Shown: positions 22,818 through 31,927, numbered from the stretch's first letter. The stretch: 64,000 bases of DNA from Streptomyces europaeiscabiei (GCF_036346855.1 NZ_CP107841.1:3662001-3726000); one strand, 5' to 3'. Notes: generated by a model not told the origin, from the sequence alone. Numbers and translations are program-made.

Positions 22818-25528
22818 GTCAGACGGACGAAGGCCTGGCAGGCGAGGGCCGGACGGGCGAAGAGGATCCGCAGCAGTCGTGTCAGCGGCCCGGTTGCTCG
22901 GGATCGTACGAGGACATGGGCGGCGGCGAGCTGTACTGCGACACCTGCGGTCTGGCGCCGGTCGTCTCGGCGAGCGGCATGGTCAGTTCCCCGCCCACCG
23001 GCATCACCGGGGGCGGCAGGGGCTCGCGCGGCTCCGGTACCAGCAGTTCGCGCTCCTCGCGTTCGTCCGCGCGCTCCTCGCAGTCCCGGCGCTCGGTGTC
23101 CGGGCGCCTCTCGCGCGCCCTGTCGGGCAGGACGACGGGCCGCTCGGTGTCGGTGCGCAGCTCCGGCAAGACCGCCGGCTCCTCGGGACGGGCCCGGCTC
23201 GGTGTCGGTCTCGTCCAGGTCCCGGACGTGCCGCGTCCGGACCCGCGCGCGATGGTCCTGGAGACCGCCGAGGTGCCCGAGCGGAAGCGGTTCTGCTCGC
23301 GCTCCGACTGCGGCGCGCCGGTCGGGCGGGCGCGCGGTGAGCGGCCGGGGCGCACGGAGGGCTTCTGCACCAAGTGCGGCCATCCGTACTCGTTCGTGCC
23401 GAAGCTGCACGCGGGCGACATCGTGCGCGGACAGTACGAGGTCGTGGGCTGTCTCGCGCACGGCGGTCTGGGCTGGGTCTATCTGGCCATCGACCGGGCG
23501 GTGTCGGACCGGTGGGTCGTGCTGAAGGGCCTGCTCGACACCGGCGACCAGGACGCGATGGCCGCCGCGATCTCCGAGCGCCGCTTCCTCGCCGAGATCG
23601 AGCACTCCAACATCGTCCGTATCTACAACTTCGTCGAGCATCTCGACCAGCGCACCGGCTCGCTGGACGGGTACATCGTCATGGAGTACGTCGGCGGCAA
23701 GTCCCTCAAGGAGATCGCCAACGACCGCCGCACCACGGACGGCCGCCGGGACCCGCTCCCGGTCGAGCAGGCGTGCGCGTACGGCATCGAGGCCCTGGAG
23801 GCGCTCGGCCACCTGCACAGCCGCAACCTGTTGTACTGCGACTTCAAGGTCGACAACGCGATCCAGACCGAGGACCAGCTCAAGCTGATCGACATGGGCG
23901 CGGTGCGCAGGATGGACGACGACGAGTCGGCCATCTACGGCACGGTCGGCTACCAGGCGCCCGAAGTCGCCGACGTCGGCCCGTCGGTGGCCTCCGACCT
24001 GTACACGGTCGCCCGTACGCTCGCGGTCCTCGCCTTCGACTTCCAGGGCTACACGAACGTCTTCGTGGATTCGCTGCCCGACCCCGACAACATCGAGGTC
24101 TTCCGCCAGTACGAGTCCTTCTACCGTCTGCTGGTCCGTGCCACCGACCCGGACCCGGCCCGCCGGTTCGCCTCCGCGCAGGAGATGTCGGAGCAGCTGA
24201 CCGGTGTGCTGCGGGAGGTCGTGTCCCTCCAGACGGGCCGGGCGCGCCCCGCCCTGTCCACGATCTTCGGCCCCGAGGTGAAGGTCACGGACACGGAACT
24301 GTTCGCGAAGCTGGACGGGGATGTGTCCCGGCTGGGGACACGGGTGATTCCGGTGGGCAAGGGGCTCCGGCGAGGCAAGGTGGTGGCCGCCCGGAACGGG
24401 GGTTCGGCTTCCGCGTCGCCTGCCCGGAACGGTGGTTCCCCTTCCGGTACGCCCGCTCTGCCGACCGGCGGTGCCGTCGCCGTTCCGGCCCGGCTCACCA
24501 GGGAGCTCGACACCGCCGCCGCGGCCCTCGCGCTGCCCGTGCCGCGCGTGGACCCGGGGGACCCGAACGCCGGGTTCCTGGCGGGGCTCATGGCCTCCGC
24601 GCCCACCGAGCTGATCACGGCGCTGCACTCGGCCCCCAGCGGCTCGCTGGAGCTGCGGCTGCGCGAGCTGCGGTCCCGGCTGGAGATGGGCGAGTTCACC
24701 ATCGCGCTGGCCACCCTGGACGCCCTGGAACGGGACCACCCCGACGACTGGCGGGTGGTCTGGTACCGGGGCGTGGCGGCGCTCGCCACCGGCGACCACG
24801 AGAACGCCGCGCTGTCCTTCGACGCGATCTACGACGCCTTCCCGGGCGAGCCCGCTCCCAAGCTGGCCCTCGGACTGTGCGCCGAGGTGCTCGGGCAGCT
24901 GGACAACGCCGCCGAGTACTACCGCCTGGTGTGGACGACCGACCCCAGTTTCGTCAGCACCGCGTTCGGGCTCGCCCGGGTGCGGCTGACCGCCGGGGAC
25001 CGGCAGAACGCCGTCCACACCCTGGAGTCCGTACCGGAGGCGTCCATCCACTACACCGCCGCCCGGGTCGCCGCCGTACGGGCGCGACTCAGACACCGTA
25101 CGGAGGCGAGGCCCGGGTCCGGGGCCGTGCCGTCCGGGGCTGTGCCGCCCGGGACCCTGCCGTCCGGGACGCTGTCGTCCGGGATCGCGAAGTCCGAAGC
25201 CGTGCCGGACGCACCCTTCCTGGACGACCTGATCGCGGCCGCCGGGCAGGTCGAGGCGCTCGGCGGGTACGGTCTGGATGCGGTGCGCCGCGAGCAGTTG
25301 TCCACAGAGGTCCTTGGCTGCGCCCTTGACTGGGTACTCTCCGGGGGCCAGGGTGTCGCGCCCCCGGCAGGCGGGCGGGTGCTGCTCGGCAGCGCGCTGG
25401 ACGAGCGCGGCCTCCGCTTCGGACTGGAGCGGTCGTACCGCACACTGGCCCGGCTCGCCCAAGGCGGCGAGGAGAGGATCGACCTGGTGGAACGTGCCAA
25501 CCGTTACCGCCCCCGGACGTGGGTGTAG
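22814..25528 (+). CDS. pknG: PknG-like Ser/Thr protein kinase with zinc ribbons and TPR tail
   Basis: 904 residues from a GTG overlapping the previous stop. A first zinc site uses C23, C28, C42 and C45. A long Ser/Arg-rich linker follows (about 60-120). The second zinc site is rubredoxin-like (FCSRSDCGAP ... FCTKCGHPYSF, about 157-195). The kinase domain spans about 200-470: Lys near 237 in VVLKGLL, catalytic YCDFKVDN near 340 and IDMGAVRRMDDDESAIYGTV near 359. The usual HRD and DFG are replaced as in mycobacterial PknG. The C-terminal part (about 600-900) is TPR-like, with a PSGAVPPGTLPSG-type repeat. It is likely the cytosolic output of GlnX/GlnH, acting on FHA proteins that control 2-oxoglutarate metabolism. 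Confidence 0.93.
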   Translation: MSQTDEGLAGEGRTGEEDPQQSCQRPGCSGSYEDMGGGELYCDTCGLAPVVSASGMVSSPPTGITGGGRGSRGSGTSSSRSSRSSARSSQSRRSVSGRLSRALSGRTTGRSVSVRSSGKTAGSSGRARLGVGLVQVPDVPRPDPRAMVLETAEVPERKRFCSRSDCGAPVGRARGERPGRTEGFCTKCGHPYSFVPKLHAGDIVRGQYEVVGCLAHGGLGWVYLAIDRAVSDRWVVLKGLLDTGDQDAMAAAISERRFLAEIEHSNIVRIYNFVEHLDQRTGSLDGYIVMEYVGGKSLKEIANDRRTTDGRRDPLPVEQACAYGIEALEALGHLHSRNLLYCDFKVDNAIQTEDQLKLIDMGAVRRMDDDESAIYGTVGYQAPEVADVGPSVASDLYTVARTLAVLAFDFQGYTNVFVDSLPDPDNIEVFRQYESFYRLLVRATDPDPARRFASAQEMSEQLTGVLREVVSLQTGRARPALSTIFGPEVKVTDTELFAKLDGDVSRLGTRVIPVGKGLRRGKVVAARNGGSASASPARNGGSPSGTPALPTGGAVAVPARLTRELDTAAAALALPVPRVDPGDPNAGFLAGLMASAPTELITALHSAPSGSLELRLRELRSRLEMGEFTIALATLDALERDHPDDWRVVWYRGVAALATGDHENAALSFDAIYDAFPGEPAPKLALGLCAEVLGQLDNAAEYYRLVWTTDPSFVSTAFGLARVRLTAGDRQNAVHTLESVPEASIHYTAARVAAVRARLRHRTEARPGSGAVPSGAVPPGTLPSGTLSSGIAKSEAVPDAPFLDDLIAAAGQVEALGGYGLDAVRREQLSTEVLGCALDWVLSGGQGVAPPAGGRVLLGSALDERGLRFGLERSYRTLARLAQGGEERIDLVERANRYRPRTWV

Positions 25529-25531
25529 TTG

Positions 25532-26848
25532 ATGTCGCAGATGCCCCAGCCGACCGCGCTGACGAAGTGCCCGATCTGCGAGTGGCCCCTCGCCTCGGAC
25601 GACCGCTTCTGCGGTGCGTGCGGCCATGACCTCTCGGCGGCGCCCGCGCCGCCGGAGGACCAGCCGACCGTCACCCTGAACGGGACGGCGGGTGACGCGC
25701 CCGACGAGGCCTCGCCCGTGGACTGGCCCCTCGCCTCCCAGCCCAGCACCGACACGCCCCCGCCGGTGGTCCGCCCCACCGACATCCCGGGCACCGACTC
25801 CGGCGGCGGCGAACTGCCCGGTCCGGGGCGGGGCGTACGGTTCGACCGGCCCCGCGAGCCCGACGAGTACCCACTGGCCGCGCCCCAGCCGCCGGATCCG
25901 CGCACCGCCGACCTCGCCACCCCGCCCGCCGGCACGAAGGTGTGCGTGGCCTGCCGTGCGGGCCACGTCGACCGGGACGGCTACTGCGAGAACTGCGGGC
26001 ACGCCCAGCCGCGTGAACGCGACCACATGGAACTGGAGTTGGGCGCGGTCGCCGCGGTCAGCGACCGGGGTCTGCGCCACCACCGCAACGAGGACTCGTT
26101 CGCGATCTCCTCGACCGCGCTGCCGGACGGCTCCCCCGCGGTCGTCGCGATCGTCTGCGACGGCGTGTCCTCCGCGACCCGCCCCGACGACGCCTCGCTC
26201 GCCGCGGCCCGCGTCGCCAACGAGGCGGTCCTGGACTCGCTGCCGCGCGGCACCCACCCGCAGCAGGCCCTGCACGACGCGATCGTCGCCGCCGCAGGCG
26301 CCGTCAACGCACTGGCGGAGGAACCGGAGACGGCCCAGGAGCACGCCCCGCACCAGAACGCGCCGGCGTGCACCATCGTCGGCTCCGTCGTCACCCCGAC
26401 CCTGCTCGTCGTGGGCTGGGTCGGCGACAGCCGCGCCTACTGGGTCCCGGTCGACCGGAGCGCACCCCCGGCACGGCTCACCGAGGACGACTCGTGGGCG
26501 GCACAGATGGTGTCCGCGGGACTGATGAGCGAGGCCGAGGCGTACGCCGACGAGCGCGCCCACGCGATCACCGGCTGGCTCGGCGCGGACGCGTACGAAC
26601 TGGAGCCGCACACCGCTTCCTTCAAACCGGACCGGCCGGGTGTAGTGGTGGTGTGCACCGACGGACTGTGGAACTACGCGGAGGCCGCCGAGGAGATGGC
26701 CGAGGCCGTGCCCCTCGACGCGGCCGAGAGGCCGCTGCACTGCGCGCAGGTTCTGGTCGGCCGGGCCCTCGACGGCGGTGGCCACGACAACGTAACAGTG
26801 GCCGTCATGCCGTTCCCGGCACCTCCTCAGGGGGCAGGATCGGCCTGA
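25532..26848 (+). CDS. PP2C-family phosphatase with two N-terminal zinc ribbons
   Basis: 438 residues from the ATG at 25532, 3 bases after pknG; a TTG one codon earlier is also possible. Two CxxC-CxxC ribbons are seen: CPICEWPLASDDRFCGACG (about 12-30) and CVACRAGHVDRDGYCENCG (about 138-156). Between them is a Pro/Asp-rich linker. The PPM catalytic domain follows: HHRNEDSF, VAIVCDGVSS, VGWVGDSRAYW, VCTDGLWNY and GGHDNVTVAV, with all metal-binding Asp residues present. It should reverse phosphorylation by the adjacent PknG. Confidence 0.93.
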   Translation: MSQMPQPTALTKCPICEWPLASDDRFCGACGHDLSAAPAPPEDQPTVTLNGTAGDAPDEASPVDWPLASQPSTDTPPPVVRPTDIPGTDSGGGELPGPGRGVRFDRPREPDEYPLAAPQPPDPRTADLATPPAGTKVCVACRAGHVDRDGYCENCGHAQPRERDHMELELGAVAAVSDRGLRHHRNEDSFAISSTALPDGSPAVVAIVCDGVSSATRPDDASLAAARVANEAVLDSLPRGTHPQQALHDAIVAAAGAVNALAEEPETAQEHAPHQNAPACTIVGSVVTPTLLVVGWVGDSRAYWVPVDRSAPPARLTEDDSWAAQMVSAGLMSEAEAYADERAHAITGWLGADAYELEPHTASFKPDRPGVVVVCTDGLWNYAEAAEEMAEAVPLDAAERPLHCAQVLVGRALDGGGHDNVTVAVMPFPAPPQGAGSA

Positions 26849-26928
26849 GGGTGCTCGCGGACGGGGTGTCCGCGGGCGCCACGGCGGCCGGACGGGAAGG
26901 GCCGACGGACCGGAGGGGACCGGTCCGG

Positions 26929-26982
26929 TACGGGCACGCACAGTCATACGGGCATGCACAGTCATACGGGCACGCACAGTCA
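26929..26982. repeat. 18-bp tandem repeat upstream of the VWA gene
   Basis: Three copies of TACGGGCACGCACAGTCA start at 26929, 26947 and 26965; the middle one has one change. They occupy the 189-base gap (26849-27037) between the phosphatase and VWA genes, about 56 bases before the VWA start. Confidence 0.85.
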
Positions 26983-27037
26983 TCACCCCACAGGCTGTGG
27001 GGCCAACAGTGGGGCTGCTAGGGGGATCAGAGTAGGC

Positions 27038-28384
27038 ATGGCCAATTTCTCGAAGTCGAACGTGCCGCAGTTCTCGGTCGAGGTCTACCAGAACGAGTAC
27101 CTGCCCGAGGGCGGCCGCGAGGTCAACGCCATCGTGACGGTCAGCGCGACCGGCGGCGGCACCATCGGCAGCGCGGTCGCCGCGCCGCACCTCTATTCGC
27201 CCGGCCAGGGCCCGTCCGCCGCCGTGGCGCTCATGGTCGACTGCTCGGGGTCGATGGACTACCCGCCGACCAAGATGCGCAACGCCCGGGACGCCACGGC
27301 CGCCGCGATCGACACCCTGCGCGACGGCGTCCACTTCGCGGTGATCGACGGCACCCACGTGGCCCGGGAGGTCTACCCCGGCGGGGGTCGGCTCGCGGTC
27401 GCCGACTCCGCCACCCGGGACCAGGCCAAGCAGGCGCTGCGCAGGCTCAGCGCGGGCGGCGGCACCGCCATCGGCACCTGGCTGAAGCTCGCGGACCGGC
27501 TGCTCGCCTCGGCGGACGTCGCCATACGCCACGGCATCCTGCTCACCGACGGCCGCAACGAGCACGAGTCGCCGCAGGACCTGAAGGCCGCGCTGGACGC
27601 CTGTGCCGGACGGTTCACGTGTGACGCGCGTGGAGTGGGCACCGACTGGGAGGTCAAGGAGGTCACCCAGATCGCCTCCGCGCTCCTCGGCACCGCCGAC
27701 ATCGTCGCCGACCCGGCCGCCCTGTCCGCCGACTTCACGCAGATGATGGAGGCGGCCATGGGCAAGGAGGTCGCGGACGTCGCTCTGCGACTGTGGACCC
27801 CGGTCGGCACCCAGATCAAGTTCGTGAAGCAAGTGGCGCCCACGGTAGAGCAGTTGACCGACCGTCGCACCGAGTCCGGGCCGCGCGCCGGGGACTACCC
27901 GACCGGCTCGTGGGGGGACGAGTCCCGCGACTACCACGTGTGCGTCGAGGTGCCGGCCGCGTCCCTCGGCCAGGAGATGCTGGCCGCCCGCGTCTCCCTC
28001 GTCATCCCCCAGCCCGACGGCACGGCACAGAACCTCGGCGCGCAGGGTCTGGTGAAGGCCGTGTGGACCGACGACATGGTCGCGTCCACGTCGATCAACC
28101 CCCAGGTCGCGCACTACACAGGCCAGGCCGAACTGGCACAAGTCATCCAGCAGGGGCTCGATGCTCGCAAATCCGGCGATTTCGACGGAGCGACGGCCAA
28201 GTTGGGACGGGCCGTTCAGCTCGCCAGCGCGTCGGGCAACGCGGATACTGCGAAACTGCTTGCGAAGGTGGTGGACGTGGTCGACGCGGCGACAGGTACT
28301 GTGCGACTGAAGGCGAAGGTCACGGAGGCCGACGAGATGACTCTCGAAACACGGTCGACAAAGACTGTTCGTGTAAAGAAGTAG
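27038..28384 (+). CDS. VWA-domain protein (TerY/YegL-like)
   Basis: 448 residues from an ATG at 27038. The von Willebrand factor A domain starts near residue 60: VALMVDCSGSMDYPPTKM (MIDAS DxSxS), TAIGTWLKLADRL and ILLTDGRNEHES. The N-terminus (FSVEVYQNEYLPEGG) and a C-terminal helical half (about 350-440) are typical of VWA proteins found next to FHA, PP2C and kinase genes. No signal peptide is seen, so it is cytosolic. With PknG and PP2C it makes a kinase-phosphatase-VWA triad, as described for TerY-type phosphosignalling. Its partner is unknown. Confidence 0.9.
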   Translation: MANFSKSNVPQFSVEVYQNEYLPEGGREVNAIVTVSATGGGTIGSAVAAPHLYSPGQGPSAAVALMVDCSGSMDYPPTKMRNARDATAAAIDTLRDGVHFAVIDGTHVAREVYPGGGRLAVADSATRDQAKQALRRLSAGGGTAIGTWLKLADRLLASADVAIRHGILLTDGRNEHESPQDLKAALDACAGRFTCDARGVGTDWEVKEVTQIASALLGTADIVADPAALSADFTQMMEAAMGKEVADVALRLWTPVGTQIKFVKQVAPTVEQLTDRRTESGPRAGDYPTGSWGDESRDYHVCVEVPAASLGQEMLAARVSLVIPQPDGTAQNLGAQGLVKAVWTDDMVASTSINPQVAHYTGQAELAQVIQQGLDARKSGDFDGATAKLGRAVQLASASGNADTAKLLAKVVDVVDAATGTVRLKAKVTEADEMTLETRSTKTVRVKK

Positions 28385-28519
28385 GCAGAAGCAACCGGAA
28401 ACACCGCTGCACGTCAGCCTGACGCTCCCAGCGGAAATCCGGGCAGAACCAGCCACACCGGCCCGTCGCGGCCACAGGAACCGGCCGTGAGGCCGGAAAG
28501 GAGAGGGGGAAGCGCCGAC

Positions 28520-30256
28520 ATGCCGACCTGCCCGAACGGACACCAGTCGGGTTCCGACGACTGGTGCGAGGTCTGCGGTCACCGTATGGCCGGTGCCGTA
28601 CCCCCGCCGCCGCCACCGCCGCCCCCGGGCGCCGGCTACGGATACCCGCCGCCCGGTTCACCTCCCCCGCCTCCGGGCGCGGGCGGTCCCGGGGGTCCCG
28701 GTGGACGCCCGCACCTCGCCGCCCAGCCGGAACTCTGCCCGCAGTGCCGCACGCCCCGTGAGGGCGGCGCGCCCTTCTGCGAGGAGTGCCGGTGGAACTT
28801 CCTGACCAACACCGCGACGACGTACACCCCGGCCGCGCCCCGGCCGTCGGCGCCCGGACCCGGCGCCGGTCCGGGGGGTCCCGGCCCCGGCGGTCCCGGT
28901 CAGGGTCCCGGTCCCGGCGGGAACCCTGCGCTCCGGTTCCAGCAGCAGCCGCCCCCTCCGTCCTTCGGCGGCGGTGACGGGTACGACTACCAGGGTTCCC
29001 GCCCCTCGCAGATCAACCGTCCCGCCGAACCGATCCCCCCGGGGTCGCCGTTCGGCGGAGAGCCGTCGGGTCCGGGTGGGCCCGGGGGTCCGGGCGGAAA
29101 CGGTGGGTTCGGCGGGCCGGGTGGCCACGGGGGTCCCGGCGGTCATGGCGGCCCGGGTGGGTCTGGCCGTCCGGGTGGTCCCGGTGGGCCGTCGGGGCCG
29201 GGTGGTTCCTCCGGGTTCGGCGGCGGGCCCTCGGGCCAGCCCGGTCAACCCGGCCAACCCGGTCCGGGACAGTCCGGCCAGCCCGGTCCGTCCGCGTTCG
29301 GCGGAGATCCTTCGCGACCTGGGCCCTCGGGCTTCGGCGGCGACCCTTCACGGCACAGCCCCTCGGCCTTCGGCGGCGATCCTTCCCGCCCCGGGCCCTC
29401 GGGCTTCGGCGGCGACCCTTCACGCCCGGTTCCGCCGCCGCCCGGCCCTACGCCGGGTGGGCCTGGCGGCCCCGGTGGCCCCGGTGGGCCTGGTTTCCCC
29501 GGGCCCGGCCAAGGTCCCGGTGGTGGTCAGGGCCCCGGTGGGGCGCCGCAGGCGTTCCAGCAGGCGGGGCCGTCGGCTCCGCCCGCCTTCCCGCAGGAGA
29601 CCCGGCGACCGCAGCCCGGGGGGCCTGGTGGGCCTGGTGGTCAGGGCCCCGGTGGTCAGGGCCCCGGTGGTCAGGGCCCCGGTGGCGGCCCCTCCTTCGG
29701 TGCTGACGACGACTGGGTGATCTCCCCGCCATCGACCGGCCCCGGTGGATCCGGTGGCCCCGGTGGTGCGGGGGCTCGCCCCGGTGGCTACGGCTACCCG
29801 CCGCCCGGCGCCACCCAGGCCCCGCCCGGCCCCGCGTATCCCCAGGCGCCGACGACCTGGAGCGCGACCATCGGCCCGGACCGCGACTACTTCATGGCGA
29901 TGATGCAGCGCTCGGGCCCCGAGGCCACGGGCCTGAACCTGCCCGCGTACTCCCCGGAGCAGCGTCGCGCCCTCACCGGCAGCCAGATCACCATCGGGCG
30001 CCGTCGTCACTCCACCGGCGACACCCCCGACATTGATCTCTCCGTGCCGCCGGAGGACCCGGGCGTCTCCCACCAGCACGCGGTGCTGGTGCAGCAGCCC
30101 GACGGCGGCTGGGCGGTCGTCGACCAGAACTCCACGAACGGAACCACCGTCAACGGTTCCGAGGACCCCATCCAGCCGTTCGTCCCGATCCCCCTCCAGG
30201 ACGGGGACCGCGTACACGTGGGCGCGTGGACGACGATCACTATCCGCCGGGGCTGA
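28520..30256 (+). CDS. FHA-domain protein with zinc ribbons and Gly-Pro-rich linker
   Basis: 578 residues. The ATG at 28520 has GGAGAGGGGG upstream; a GTG at 28487 is a possible longer start. A first ribbon (CPNGHQSGSDDWCEVCG) is followed by a poly-Pro stretch, then a second ribbon (CPQCRTPREGGAPFCEEC, about 75-92). Residues about 110-450 are a collagen-like Gly-Pro-Gly region with FGGDPSRPGPS repeats, certainly disordered. The C-terminal FHA domain (about 485-578) has ITIGRRRHS, VSHQHAVLV and NSTNGTTVNG, the phosphothreonine-binding residues. It is the natural phospho-dependent partner of the cluster kinase. Confidence 0.93.
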   Translation: MPTCPNGHQSGSDDWCEVCGHRMAGAVPPPPPPPPPGAGYGYPPPGSPPPPPGAGGPGGPGGRPHLAAQPELCPQCRTPREGGAPFCEECRWNFLTNTATTYTPAAPRPSAPGPGAGPGGPGPGGPGQGPGPGGNPALRFQQQPPPPSFGGGDGYDYQGSRPSQINRPAEPIPPGSPFGGEPSGPGGPGGPGGNGGFGGPGGHGGPGGHGGPGGSGRPGGPGGPSGPGGSSGFGGGPSGQPGQPGQPGPGQSGQPGPSAFGGDPSRPGPSGFGGDPSRHSPSAFGGDPSRPGPSGFGGDPSRPVPPPPGPTPGGPGGPGGPGGPGFPGPGQGPGGGQGPGGAPQAFQQAGPSAPPAFPQETRRPQPGGPGGPGGQGPGGQGPGGQGPGGGPSFGADDDWVISPPSTGPGGSGGPGGAGARPGGYGYPPPGATQAPPGPAYPQAPTTWSATIGPDRDYFMAMMQRSGPEATGLNLPAYSPEQRRALTGSQITIGRRRHSTGDTPDIDLSVPPEDPGVSHQHAVLVQQPDGGWAVVDQNSTNGTTVNGSEDPIQPFVPIPLQDGDRVHVGAWTTITIRRG

Positions 30257-30276
30257 CAAGCCGGCACCAGCGAAAC

Positions 30277-30314
30277 GATCAGGGCCGACCGAGCGACTTC
30301 GGTCGGCCCTGATC
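30277..30314. terminator. 16-bp hairpin ending the PknG cluster
   Basis: GATCAGGGCCGACCGA at 30277-30292 pairs perfectly with TCGGTCGGCCCTGATC at 30299-30314 around a 6-base loop. It lies between convergent genes and probably stops transcription from both. Confidence 0.85.
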
Positions 30315-30356
30315 ACTGCCCCGAGGCTCCGATCATGCTCGGGCGAACCCGCTTCC

Positions 30357-31340
30357 TCAGCCCGGGAGAGGCCAGGCGTACGGCCCTTCCGGGTCGTCCA
30401 GCCAGGCCCAGGCGTGCTCGCCGCGGACCGTGATGCCGTAGCGCTCGCGGGAGGGCATGCCCTCGCGCTGCCACAGGGCGAGGGCCTCGTGCGGGTCGAG
30501 GCTGCCCGCTGTGAGGGCCAGCAGGAACCGGAAGAGCTCGTGGTCCCTGGCCCGGCTCGGCAGCCCGCCCAGATGCGGATGCATCGCCTCCGGCTCGCTG
30601 CCCCCGCGCAGCGGCACGAAGTACGCCGACGTGTGCAGGAAGCGCCCCTCGGCATGCTCCGTGTCCTCGACCAGCAGCCGTACCAATCCCGTGGCCAGCG
30701 GCGTCAGGATGCGTGCGCCAGGGGCGCACTGGGCTAGCCAGGCGCGCGGGATCGAGTGCAACGTGCAGGTCGCGATGATCCGGTCGTACGGCGCCCGCTC
30801 GGGCACCCCGCGCGCCCCGTCCCCGGTGACGACGGTCGGGTGGTACCCGGCGGCGTCCAGATGCCTGCGCGCCGCCTCCGTGATGTCGGCGTCCAGATCG
30901 ACGGTCGTGACCAGGTCGTCCCCCAGCCGGTAGGCGAGCAGGGCGGCGTTGTACCCGGTGCCGGCGCCGATCTCCAGCACTCGGTCGCCGTCCTCCACCT
31001 CCAACTCGGCCAGCATCTTCGCCATCAGCGACGGCTGACTGCTGGAGGAGATCAACTGCCCGTCGCGCACCCGGGTGGCGAGCGGGGCGTCGGCGTACGC
31101 GCCCCGCACCCAGCGGCCACGCCGCCGCGGGTCACGCTCCTCGCCCCACAGCCGCTCGAAGCCGTCCACGGCACTCACGTAGTAGTAGGGCACGAAGAGG
31201 TGCCGGGGAACGCTCTCGAACGCCTTCCGCCACTCCGGGTCGGCGTCCCACGCCCCGCTCGCCTCGATCTCGCGCACCAGCGCCGACCGGGCCTCGGCGG
31301 CGAGGCGTTCCAGATCGTGGTCCACAGCGTGCGTGCCCAT
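30357..31340 (-). CDS. Protein-L-isoaspartate O-methyltransferase-like protein
   Basis: 327 residues from the ATG at 31340; the frame extends to a GTG at 31412 (351 residues), and neither start has an ideal ribosome binding site. FESVPRHLFVPYYY and DGQLISSSSQPSLMAKMLAE match the isoaspartyl methyltransferase substrate-binding start. VLEIGAGTGYNAALLAYRLG is the SAM site. A C-terminal extension of about 100 residues (about 220-327) exceeds the roughly 210-residue classical enzyme and marks an actinobacterial variant, whose true substrate may differ from damaged aspartyl residues. Confidence 0.85.
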   Translation of the reverse strand: MGTHAVDHDLERLAAEARSALVREIEASGAWDADPEWRKAFESVPRHLFVPYYYVSAVDGFERLWGEERDPRRRGRWVRGAYADAPLATRVRDGQLISSSSQPSLMAKMLAELEVEDGDRVLEIGAGTGYNAALLAYRLGDDLVTTVDLDADITEAARRHLDAAGYHPTVVTGDGARGVPERAPYDRIIATCTLHSIPRAWLAQCAPGARILTPLATGLVRLLVEDTEHAEGRFLHTSAYFVPLRGGSEPEAMHPHLGGLPSRARDHELFRFLLALTAGSLDPHEALALWQREGMPSRERYGITVRGEHAWAWLDDPEGPYAWPLPG

Positions 31341-31522
31341 ACCTCCACTGTGCGGCCGGACGCCTCCGGAGGCGAGCACCACGCCATACCGGTCCGGAAT
31401 CAACCGGTCCACCCCCTTCGCCCGGCGCCCGCGCCCTGCCAGGCCGCCGGTCTCCCCACAGCGTCCTTCTCGATGGTCCTAAGCCTCAAGACCTCCGCCG
31501 CCGCGTCTGAGACCATGGGAAG

Positions 31523-31927
31523 GTGAACGAGATTCGGCGCGGCACGCTTCAGGAGCAGACCTTCTACGAGCAGGTCGGTGGCGAGGAGACCTTCCGGCGC
31601 CTCGTACGCCGTTTCTACGAGGGTGTCGCCGAGGATCCGATCCTGCGGCCCATGTACCCCGAGGAGGACCTGGGCCCGGCCGAGGACCGTTTCACGCTGT
31701 TCCTGATCCAGTACTGGGGCGGCCCCACCACGTACAGCGAGAACCGCGGTCACCCCCGGCTCCGTATGCGCCACGCCCCCTTCACCGTCGACCGCGCCGC
31801 CCACGACGCCTGGCTGAAGCACATGCGCGTCGCCGTGGACGAGCTCGCCTTGTCCGAGGAACACGAGCACACGCTGTGGAACTACCTGACGTACGCGGCG
31901 GCCTCGATGGTGAACGCCCCGGGCTGA
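31523..31927 (+). CDS. glbO: Truncated hemoglobin, group II (GlbO-like)
   Basis: 134 residues from a GTG at 31523. FYEQVGGEETFRRLVRRFYE forms helices A/B and gives the family start. FLIQYWGGPTTYSENRGHPR and LRMRHAPF carry the proximal-side His, and WLKHM the distal-region Trp (TrpG8) typical of group II globins. The length is usual for the family. It binds haem and oxygen in the cytosol and is usually linked to redox or NO stress. It is divergent from the methyltransferase gene. Confidence 0.92.
   Translation: MNEIRRGTLQEQTFYEQVGGEETFRRLVRRFYEGVAEDPILRPMYPEEDLGPAEDRFTLFLIQYWGGPTTYSENRGHPRLRMRHAPFTVDRAAHDAWLKHMRVAVDELALSEEHEHTLWNYLTYAAASMVNAPG

Noticed and set aside
22733..28582. A 1949-codon open frame on the minus strand
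   Set aside because: It is antisense to pknG, the phosphatase and the VWA gene, all of which have strong families. Its composition is the Arg/Gly/His-rich pattern expected of a GC-rich shadow frame.
30357..31927. Methyltransferase and globin as a functional pair
   Set aside because: They are merely divergent neighbours; no shared motif or overlap supports a joint system.
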